A DNA stretch of 11,195 nucleotides, taken from contig WRFJ01000018.1 in the NCBI GenBank assembly GCA_009778865.1, positions 1-11,195 of the forward strand. The letters are read 5' to 3'. Made by a program: the position numbers and the translations under genes. The stretch is from Chloroflexota bacterium (GTDB lineage: Bacteria > Chloroflexota > Dehalococcoidia > Dehalococcoidales > WRFJ01). Below, piece by piece: positions 6,734 to 11,195 of the stretch (positions are counted from its first letter, which is position 1; the number at the start of each line of letters is the position of its first letter). The notes beneath the pieces were generated by a model that did no database searches, was not told the DNA's origin, and worked only from the letters and a program-made list of their open reading frames with translations.

Positions 6734-7273
6734 TTAGATTATGCCGGCGCTAAGCTTACGACGCATACTGTCTATCTTGCTGCGCAAGGAACCATCTATG
6801 AGCTTATCGCCTACGCGGGCTACCAGCCCGCCCAAAATATTAGGATCAACCTTGGTTATAATGTTGATTGTTTTGCCAAACATTCTACTAAGATCATCAA
6901 TTACTTTTTGCTTTTCAGCTTCGGAAAGCTCTACAGCAGTGGTTACCTCAGCAGTAGCTAAACCACCCTGCTCATTATACATGGCCTCAAATTCGTCATA
7001 AATAGGCCCAGCTAAAGACAGTAGGTTTTTAGAAGCTAAAAGATAAGCAAAATTTAAGTCTTCCGAGATAAAATCAGGCAAGTTTTTCTTTAAAAGCTCT
7101 TTCTTATCTTTTAAAGGTATGCGGGGGTCGGAAAAGAAGACAAAAACTTGCGGGCTGGCCATAACTGTCTTTAAGACGGCTAAGTCATTAAGCCATTTAT
7201 CGGTCTGCTGTTTTTCGTTAGCTAGAGCAAAAGCAGCTTGCGCATAGCGCAAAGCAGTTAATTTAGTAGGCAA
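6734..7273 (-). CDS. atpH: F1Fo ATP synthase delta subunit
   Basis: Delta (the OSCP homologue) links the peripheral stalk to the top of F1. The 179-residue length is typical. The N-terminal helical domain starts with LRYAQAAFALANEKQQTDKW, matching the family's RYAxALFxxAxE. The C-terminal domain contains VTTAVELSEAEKQKVIDDL, NIITKVDPNILGGLVARVGD and IDGSLRSKIDSMRRKL, the usual delta signature. The start is TTG at 7273, with AGGAG nine bases upstream; no nearby ATG fits the family N-terminus. It lies between atpF (18-nt gap) and atpA (24-nt gap). Confidence 0.95.
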   Translation of the reverse strand: MPTKLTALRYAQAAFALANEKQQTDKWLNDLAVLKTVMASPQVFVFFSDPRIPLKDKKELLKKNLPDFISEDLNFAYLLASKNLLSLAGPIYDEFEAMYNEQGGLATAEVTTAVELSEAEKQKVIDDLSRMFGKTINIITKVDPNILGGLVARVGDKLIDGSLRSKIDSMRRKLSAGII

Positions 7274-7291
7274 CCTTTTAGTCTCCTGATG

Positions 7292-7792
7292 TTAGTTTTT
7301 ACGTAAACTTATACTTTCAGCGAGGACATCATCAATAAGAGCCTCGTGCGCCTTTTTGTCTAAAGATTTGCCGATAACTTTACTGGCGGCTAAAGCCACA
7401 AGATCGGCATATTCCTTGCGCAAAGCAGAAATAGTCTCCTCTTTTTCGCGGGTAATTTCTTCGCGGGCTCTAGACACCACAATAGCAGCTTCTTCTTTAG
7501 CTTCTTCTATAGCTTTTAAGCGAATTTCTTCACCGGTTTTAGAGGCGCGGTCAATAATAATCTGACTTTGGGCAGCCGCCTCTTTGATTTTTTCTTTGTA
7601 GGCTATCTCAGCTTCTCGGGCTTGCTGTACTACTATTTCGCCGGCTGCCAAACTCTCTTCAATTTTTTCCGAGCGGGCATCCAACATATTCATAACAGGC
7701 TTATAAGCAAAGCGCCACAAAATGGCTAGAAGACCACCAAAGCAGACAATCTGCGCTATAAGTAGGGGCAGATTAATTCCTAATGCTTCCAC
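7292..7792 (-). CDS. atpF: F1Fo ATP synthase b subunit
   Basis: Subunit b forms the peripheral stalk, anchored in the membrane and binding delta. The 166-residue length is typical. One N-terminal membrane helix (about residues 7-28, INLPLLIAQIVCFGGLLAIL) is followed by FAYKPVMNMLDARSEKIEESL and then a long, charged, Ala/Glu/Lys-rich helix predicted to form a coiled coil. Only one b gene is present, so a b2 homodimer is expected. The start is GTG at 7792 with AAGGAG seven bases upstream. It lies 21 nt after atpE and 18 nt before atpH. Confidence 0.96.
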   Translation of the reverse strand: MEALGINLPLLIAQIVCFGGLLAILWRFAYKPVMNMLDARSEKIEESLAAGEIVVQQAREAEIAYKEKIKEAAAQSQIIIDRASKTGEEIRLKAIEEAKEEAAIVVSRAREEITREKEETISALRKEYADLVALAASKVIGKSLDKKAHEALIDDVLAESISLRKN

Positions 7793-7813
7793 TAAAGTTC
7801 TCCTTTGGTTTTT

Positions 7814-8059
7814 CTAGACAACAAATAACAAAATAATAGCCACCACCAAAGCATAAATAGCCACGGCCTCGGAAAGAGCCACCGTCAAAATCATGTTGGT
7901 GAAGATAGCACCTCTGGCCTCAGGATTGCGGGCCACAGCTTCCACAGCACCTTTACCGATCAAACCTACACCGATACCAGCGCCGATGGCACCGGGACCG
8001 ATGGCAATACCGGCTGCCAAATACTTCAAAGCAGATAAATCCAAAGTTTCCATTTCCAT
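7814..8059 (-). CDS. atpE: F1Fo ATP synthase c subunit (proton type)
   Basis: Subunit c oligomerises into the membrane rotor ring. It has 81 residues and two membrane helices joined by the polar loop ARNPEA (43-48), which contacts gamma/epsilon. Helix 1 carries the glycine repeat G26-x-G28-x-G30-x-G32. The ion-binding carboxylate is E64 in helix 2 (ALSEAVAIYALVVA). Compared with the sodium-type ring of Ilyobacter, the Gln in helix 1 is replaced by Val31, and the Ser-Thr after the Glu by Ala-Val, so proton coupling is inferred. The start is ATG at 8059; a second in-frame ATG at 8053 is possible. AAAGGGG lies 13 bases upstream of the first ATG. Confidence 0.97.
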   Translation of the reverse strand: MEMETLDLSALKYLAAGIAIGPGAIGAGIGVGLIGKGAVEAVARNPEARGAIFTNMILTVALSEAVAIYALVVAIILLFVV

Positions 8060-8117
8060 ATTGTAAGTTGTTCCCCTTTCTAAAACATTGCCGGAAAATT
8101 ATTTAACAAAAATATCC

Positions 8118-9089
8118 TTAATGCGCTTCTCCCTTTTCGTCTGCACCATGCGGCGGGAGAGTGGCAATATAGGCAAAAGTAAGAGTAAGGCCGCCGAATA
8201 TCAAGGCCTGAATAAAGGCCATCAAAAGTTCCAGACCATAGAACGGTATTGCCAGTACGTAAGGCATGAGATACATCATCATTACTAATAAGATTTCGCC
8301 ACCCGTCATGTTGCCAAAAAGACGGAAGGTAAACGAGACTAAGCGTACTAGTTCGGATAAGAATTCGAGAATGCCTACAAAAAACTCAATAAAGGCCATG
8401 GGCAAAGCTTTTAAGCCCTTGCCGATTTTGCCGCTAAAAATATCCTTAAAAGCATGAGCAAAGCCGGTAAAGACAAAAAATTTACCCATGTAACGGAAAA
8501 AGCCGGTTCTGGAAATACCCCAGTATTCGATCATCACAAAAGCAACAATAGCTAAAGACAACGGGAAGTTAATATCGGTATTAGCCCCGCGCAAAAGCTC
8601 AGTATGCACACCATCAACAGTAGTGACCACAACAGACCCATAACCAGGTATTAAGGCCAATAAAGCATTAAACATTACAAACAGAAAAATGGTACAAACT
8701 ACCGGAAAGAATACCCGCCCCAGTTTTTTACCGGCAATATCTTCACACAGACCTAAGACATAGCCAATCACCAATTCAAAAGCACTCTGAAAGCGTCCGG
8801 GTATCATTTTCATTTTGCGAGTAGCCAAAATAGCAATAAGAGAGACCACCAGTATAGTAATTAAAGTAGCTAAAAAGGTATTAGTAAAAGGAAAAGGCCC
8901 TATATAGAAAAGAGCAGTTCCTGGTAAATGAGGTTCAGGACGTTCTACTCTCATCCAATCAGGTATATCTAGGTTAGAAAGCAGCACTTCACCCAAGGCC
9001 CCAGCAGCAAAACCCACTACCGTTAAGGCTAGAAGAGCCACCATTATCACGCCGATAATTAAAGATTTATTTTTAGATTTTGGCTTCAC
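8118..9089 (-). CDS. atpB: F1Fo ATP synthase a subunit
   Basis: Subunit a is the stator channel that passes protons to the c ring. Its 323 residues make it longer than the E. coli protein (271). Hydrophobic segments lie near residues 11-31, 68-90, 127-147, 175-190, 232-250 and 264-310. The essential arginine is R256 in FTFRLFGNMTGGEILL (E. coli R210). The last helix has GLELLMAFIQALIFGGLTLTFAYIA, with a Gln at 294 matching E. coli Q252. The extra length is mainly the N-terminal helix and a periplasmic-type loop near 35-60. The start is GTG at 9089 with AAAGG eight bases upstream. It is the first gene of the operon; no atpI precedes it. Confidence 0.97.
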   Translation of the reverse strand: MKPKSKNKSLIIGVIMVALLALTVVGFAAGALGEVLLSNLDIPDWMRVERPEPHLPGTALFYIGPFPFTNTFLATLITILVVSLIAILATRKMKMIPGRFQSAFELVIGYVLGLCEDIAGKKLGRVFFPVVCTIFLFVMFNALLALIPGYGSVVVTTVDGVHTELLRGANTDINFPLSLAIVAFVMIEYWGISRTGFFRYMGKFFVFTGFAHAFKDIFSGKIGKGLKALPMAFIEFFVGILEFLSELVRLVSFTFRLFGNMTGGEILLVMMMYLMPYVLAIPFYGLELLMAFIQALIFGGLTLTFAYIATLPPHGADEKGEAH

Positions 9090-9151
9090 TATTTTTACCT
9101 TTTTGTATACCTACCTATAAAAATACAAGGCGCCTGTACAGATAAAACGAC

Positions 9152-9180
9152 AAATTACACTAAAAAGTGCCCATCGGCAA
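9152..9180 (-). promoter_or_regulatory. Weak candidate atp operon promoter
   Basis: On the minus strand, TTGCCG (9180-9175) is followed after 17 bases by TAATTT (9157-9152), giving a start near 9145 and a leader of about 55 nt before atpB. The -10 match is poor. It is proposed because an independent promoter is needed if the terminator just upstream is effective. Confidence 0.3.
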
Positions 9181-9200
9181 AAACCTTTTCTCAATTTATC

Positions 9201-9252
9201 AAAAAAGAAGCCTTGAGTCAAACAAATTGTACGTTTGCTGATATCTCAAGGC
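9201..9252 (-). terminator. Terminator of the bifunctional nuclease gene
   Basis: On the minus strand, GCCTTGAG (9252-9245) pairs with CTCAAGGC (9217-9210), and an inner CAAAC/GTTTG (9237-9233 / 9223-9219) extends the hairpin. It is followed by TTCTTTTTT (9209-9201). It lies about 60 nt past the stop of the nuclease gene and 112 nt before atpB, so it separates the two units. Confidence 0.75.
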
Positions 9253-9280
9253 CCGGTTTAGAAAGGCTTTTTTAGACCGG
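9253..9280 (-). other. Hairpin preceding the terminator
   Basis: CCGGTCTA (9280-9273) pairs with TAAACCGG (9260-9253), with one G-U pair, directly next to the terminator stem. Its loop contains AAGCCTT, which could instead pair with AAGGCTT at the 3' foot of the terminator. The two folds exclude each other, which is a possible but unproven switch. Confidence 0.35.
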
Positions 9281-9313
9281 TGAAGTTTTATGTAAAAAGC
9301 CGACGATATATAT

Positions 9314-9868
9314 TCAGCGTCTTTTGTTATCAAAGTCATCAAGGTTTAAAGTATCTATAAAAGAATCAAAAGCCGCTAGACCTTGTTCATCCACAAATTT
9401 GCCGCCATGCCCCTCGGCTATATCGCCACTTATCTCTGCACCTGTAGATTCCATACCACCCTCACGGTCCATCATAATACCGGCGCGGTCCAGAACCGAC
9501 TCTTCAGCATATACCGGCACATCGGAACGCACCGCCAAAGCTAAAGCATCGGAAGGACGGCAATCTATTAATATCTCCTGTCCATCCGACTTAACTAAAG
9601 CTAAGTGCGCAAAAAAAGTATCGCCCTTAAGGTCATATATATCTATAAAAGAAACTGAAGCTTTTAGATTATCTATGATGTCTTTAAGAAAATCGTGAGT
9701 TAAAGGACGCGGCACCGTTTTTTCTTTCAAACATACGGCAATGGCATCAGCTTCATAAGGTCCTATCCAGATGGGCAAATAACGATCGCCGTCTATTTCT
9801 CGTAATAGCACCACGCGCTGATAATTTATCAGACTAACACGAATACTGTCTATGGCTACTTCTCTCAT
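9314..9868 (-). CDS. Bifunctional nuclease domain (DUF151) protein
   Basis: A 184-residue member of the BFN/DUF151 family. The conserved N-terminal core is REVAIDSIRVSLINYQRVVLL and YLPIWIGPYEADAI (30-43); the hallmark IDCRPSDALALAVR is at 101-114. A C-terminal acidic tail (EQGLAAFDSFIDTLNLDDF) follows. Plant members have reported DNase/RNase activity; bacterial function is poorly defined, so no specific substrate is claimed. A longer reading from TTG at 9910 is rejected, because that codon overlaps the -10 box of the promoter at 9910-9938 and would not be in the mRNA. ATG at 9868 fits the family N-terminus. GGGAGG lies 16 bases upstream, rather far; a small AGGC/GCCT hairpin in between might shorten the distance. 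Confidence 0.88.
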   Translation of the reverse strand: MREVAIDSIRVSLINYQRVVLLREIDGDRYLPIWIGPYEADAIAVCLKEKTVPRPLTHDFLKDIIDNLKASVSFIDIYDLKGDTFFAHLALVKSDGQEILIDCRPSDALALAVRSDVPVYAEESVLDRAGIMMDREGGMESTGAEISGDIAEGHGGKFVDEQGLAAFDSFIDTLNLDDFDNKRR

Positions 9869-9909
9869 AATTTTTAGGCGCGGGCCTCCCTTTTCTAAAA
9901 GACATTTCA

Positions 9910-9938
9910 ATTTTATATGCTTTAAATGTATTAGTCAA
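9910..9938 (-). promoter_or_regulatory. Promoter of the bifunctional nuclease gene (TTGACT-17-TAAAAT)
   Basis: On the minus strand, TTGACT (9938-9933) and TAAAAT (9915-9910) are separated by exactly 17 bases. The expected transcription start near 9903 gives a leader of about 35 nt before ATG 9868. This position decides the start codon, since TTG 9910 overlaps the -10 box. Confidence 0.65.
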
Positions 9939-9993
9939 CATATCGGGCATGCCTTTTTATTAATGCTGTTTCCCGCACATTTTGTTTCTCTTT

Positions 9994-10019
9994 AATGTCT
10001 ATATAACACTATTGACATT
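9994..10019. promoter_or_regulatory. Inverted repeat AATGTC-14-GACATT
   Basis: AATGTC (9994-9999) and GACATT (10014-10019) are reverse complements separated by 14 AT-rich bases. The right arm overlaps a TTGACA (10012-10017), which has no matching -10 box at normal spacing. It is a possible binding site between the divergent genes; function unknown. Confidence 0.3.
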
Positions 10020-10030
10020 TAAGTTACAGT

Positions 10031-10070
10031 AAATCAAACCGGCGCTGACAGCACTTGGTCTGATTTTTTT
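10031..10070 (+). terminator. Orphan plus-strand terminator-like hairpin
   Basis: AAATCAAACC (10031-10040) pairs with GGTCTGATTT (10057-10066) with one A-C mismatch, and T residues continue to 10070 (seven T in all). It has the shape of a factor-independent terminator for plus-strand transcription, yet no plus-strand gene lies upstream nearer than rimM (ending at 2321). It may end a short leader or small RNA, or be a remnant of a lost gene. Confidence 0.55.
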
Positions 10071-10074
10071 ATTA

Positions 10075-10096
10075 ATTTCAAGGTTATTTCAAGGTT
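10075..10096 (+). repeat. Tandem 11-bp direct repeat upstream of rdhA
   Basis: ATTTCAAGGTT occurs twice with no gap, at 10075-10085 and 10086-10096. Head-to-tail copies with a period of 11 bp, about one helical turn, are typical of OmpR/PhoB-type response-regulator sites. A possible -10 box follows 7 bases later (TAAAAT, 10104-10109) or 12 bases later (TATATT, 10109-10114). No good -35 box is seen, which fits an activator-dependent promoter. The regulator assignment is inference. Confidence 0.55.
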
Positions 10097-10115
10097 TTGA
10101 GGATAAAATATATTA

Positions 10116-10144
10116 ATATTGTTTAATAATTGTATTAACAATAT
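10116..10144. promoter_or_regulatory. AT-rich dyad, candidate operator or leader stem
   Basis: ATATTGTTTAATA (10116-10128) pairs with TATTAACAATAT (10133-10144) around ATTG, with a single bulged T, giving 12 bp. It lies at or just after the proposed rdhA transcription start, where a repressor would block initiation; in RNA it would be a weak AT-rich hairpin. The regulator is unknown. Confidence 0.5.
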
Positions 10145-10166
10145 CCATCTTTGGAATAAATGGCTT

Positions 10167-10188
10167 GCCAGAAAAGTCCGAATCTGGC
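10167..10188 (+). other. GCCAGA/TCTGGC hairpin in rdhA leader
   Basis: GCCAGA (10167-10172) pairs with TCTGGC (10183-10188) around a 10-nt loop. A competing TGGC-TT-GCCA palindrome (10161-10170) shares the left arm. It lies about 50 nt before the rdhA start. No U-run follows, so it is not a terminator. Confidence 0.35.
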
Positions 10189-10240
10189 CGGTGTTTGTTT
10201 AATATATAAACTATACATAATCGCGAAAAGGAGAGAGCAA

Positions 10241-11195
10241 ATGGCAAAACAACATTCAACAGTATCCAGACGAGATTTTATGAAAGCTCTTGGAGTCGGA
10301 GCAGCAGGTGTCGGAGCAATGGCTGCCAGCGCACCGGTTTTTCATGATTTAGACGAATTAAGCGGCGGTGGTAATGGCGGCGGATCTGGTGGCAGCAGTA
10401 ACATCGCCAGTCTTCAAGGAGGAGCTAACTTACCATGGTGGATTAAAAAGAGATCTCATCATGACCCCACCACTGAGGTGGATTGGGATTTAAGAAAGCG
10501 CCTCGTTTTTAGACATGGATGGGCAACAGGACCAGGAGGGGTGGCGATGCCACCCACAGAGGGCGAAAGCACCATTGCTAGACAATCGCGTGAAGAAGAA
10601 GACGAAATGGTGAGAAGCCGCGTAACTAAAATATATGAAGGTTTAATAAACAAGACTCCCGGTACTTCTCTTAGAGATCTTGCCTTTAATTCTGCCTGTG
10701 GTCCTAGCGCAACTTCAACAGGTTTAGCCGGTCCTACAGGTTCATCTATTACCACCAGCGGCGGCAGGCTTTTAGACGGAACTACTCTTACTCTCGGTAA
10801 TAATGTCCTTACGCCAGAGCAGGTTCTTAGGCCTGTATATCCGGCTGACTTGGGTATACCTCGCTGGCAAGGCACTCCCGAAGATAATCTTAATATGATC
10901 AGAAGAGTAGCCAATTTCTTTGGTGCTCCTCTAGTAGGCGCTTTGGAAGTGACTCCGCAACTGAAAAAACTGGTTTACAAAACCCTGCAGAGTGTGGAAA
11001 TTGTTTGGGATGATGAAATCGGCGAAACTTTTGACAAGCCCTTACAGACCGGCCAGACCAGCGGCATGTTAGTTATACCGCGTTCTCACAAATGGGTTTT
11101 AGTAACTCAAATCCCTCAGTCAGGTATGACCAGACACACTCAAGTACTATTAGGTGGTGCCAGCTCAGTTTTAGGTTATGGCGATGAACGAACAA
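10241..11195 (+). CDS. rdhA: Reductive dehalogenase catalytic subunit, 5' part
   Basis: Probable corrinoid/iron-sulfur reductive dehalogenase, the terminal reductase of organohalide respiration, exported by the Tat pathway to the outer face of the membrane. Only 318 codons are in the window; the family usually has about 450-550 residues, so the two C-terminal 4Fe-4S motifs lie off the right edge and cannot be checked. The twin-arginine motif SRRDFMK (9-15) is followed by an Ala/Gly-rich hydrophobic stretch and SAPVFHDLDEL (30-40), as in Dehalococcoides RdhAs. Also family-like are PWWIKKR (65-71), EVDWDLRKR, SLRDLAFN, IPRWQGTPEDNLNMIRR (206-222) and FFGAPLVGALEV. Odd points are a Gly/Ser-rich linker (42-61) and a Ser/Thr/Gly-rich segment (about 154-188). 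The start is ATG with AAGGAG seven bases upstream. No rdhB is visible. Confidence 0.88.
   Translation, partial: MAKQHSTVSRRDFMKALGVGAAGVGAMAASAPVFHDLDELSGGGNGGGSGGSSNIASLQGGANLPWWIKKRSHHDPTTEVDWDLRKRLVFRHGWATGPGGVAMPPTEGESTIARQSREEEDEMVRSRVTKIYEGLINKTPGTSLRDLAFNSACGPSATSTGLAGPTGSSITTSGGRLLDGTTLTLGNNVLTPEQVLRPVYPADLGIPRWQGTPEDNLNMIRRVANFFGAPLVGALEVTPQLKKLVYKTLQSVEIVWDDEIGETFDKPLQTGQTSGMLVIPRSHKWVLVTQIPQSGMTRHTQVLLGGASSVLGYGDERT

Larger units (their letters stand above)
9869..10240. other. Divergent regulatory region between the nuclease gene and rdhA
   Basis: No convincing gene lies in these 372 nt. The region is AT-rich and holds, in order: the nuclease-gene leader and promoter, an AATGTC/GACATT dyad, a plus-strand terminator-like hairpin, a tandem 11-bp direct repeat, a 29-nt AT-rich dyad, a GCCAGA/TCTGGC hairpin and the rdhA Shine-Dalgarno. 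The main parts are listed separately. Confidence 0.7.

Noticed and set aside
9314..9910. Longer nuclease protein starting at TTG 9910
   Set aside because: TTG 9910 overlaps the -10 promoter box, has no Shine-Dalgarno, and the added 14 residues do not match the family N-terminus.
10012..10040. TTGACA at 10012-10017 as the rdhA -35 box
   Set aside because: No acceptable -10 hexamer lies 15-19 bases downstream; the bases there are CAAACC, and the terminator-like hairpin would stop the transcript.
10459..10914. 151-residue open frame antisense to rdhA
   Set aside because: It lies wholly inside the recognisable rdhA frame, has no Shine-Dalgarno and shows no family motif; a chance antisense frame.
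1..11195. CRISPR array, tRNA, rRNA or insertion sequence
   Set aside because: No regularly spaced repeats, cloverleaf, rRNA-like stretch, transposase or terminal inverted repeats with target duplications were seen.

Overview
The window looks like a stretch of chromosome from a Dehalococcoidia-type member of the Chloroflexota, that is, a Dehalococcoides/Dehalogenimonas-like organohalide-respiring bacterium. The main evidence is the partial gene at the right edge. It encodes a Tat-exported protein with the N-terminal architecture of a reductive dehalogenase catalytic subunit (RdhA): an SRRDFMK twin-arginine signal, an APVFHDLDEL segment, a PWW block and a W-x-GTPEDN block. The rest is conserved housekeeping DNA of moderate GC. 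The taxonomic call is inference from protein motifs; no 16S gene or database match is available here.

Layout, left to right. (1) 1-1022, minus strand: prfB (release factor 2), with its own programmed +1 frameshift site; the last residues of the protein run off the left edge. (2) 1023-1215: back-to-back sigma70-type promoters for prfB and rpsP around a perfect 19-nt palindrome. (3) 1216-2321, plus strand: rpsP, khpA (KH-domain protein) and rimM, a translation/ribosome-maturation cluster. It has an apparent terminator before rimM and a rimM that looks leaderless. The usual partners trmD and rplS do not follow. (4) 2322-2466: a convergent intergenic region with a 25-bp perfect hairpin that can end transcription from both sides. 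(5) 9089 down to 2467, minus strand: a complete F1Fo ATP synthase operon in canonical order, atpB-atpE-atpF-atpH-atpA-atpG-atpD-atpC. Six of its eight genes start with GTG or TTG. The c subunit has the proton-type ligand set. (6) 9868-9314, minus strand: a bifunctional-nuclease-domain (DUF151) protein with its own promoter and a factor-independent terminator separating it from atpB. (7) 9869-10240: a 372-nt regulatory region, divergent between the nuclease gene and rdhA. It is rich in dyads and holds a tandem 11-bp direct repeat and an orphan plus-strand terminator. (8) 10241-11195, plus strand: the 5' part of rdhA (318 codons), with an unusual glycine-rich linker just after the Tat signal.

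How the parts fit. An RdhA is the membrane-associated terminal reductase of organohalide respiration, a process that builds the proton gradient; the ATP synthase next to it spends that gradient. The adjacency is physically suggestive, but the two units are divergent and separately controlled, and nothing shows co-regulation. The most informative stretch for discovery is the upstream region of rdhA. Its tandem 11-bp repeat plus a large AT-rich dyad looks like a regulator-controlled promoter. No new multi-gene system is visible in the window.
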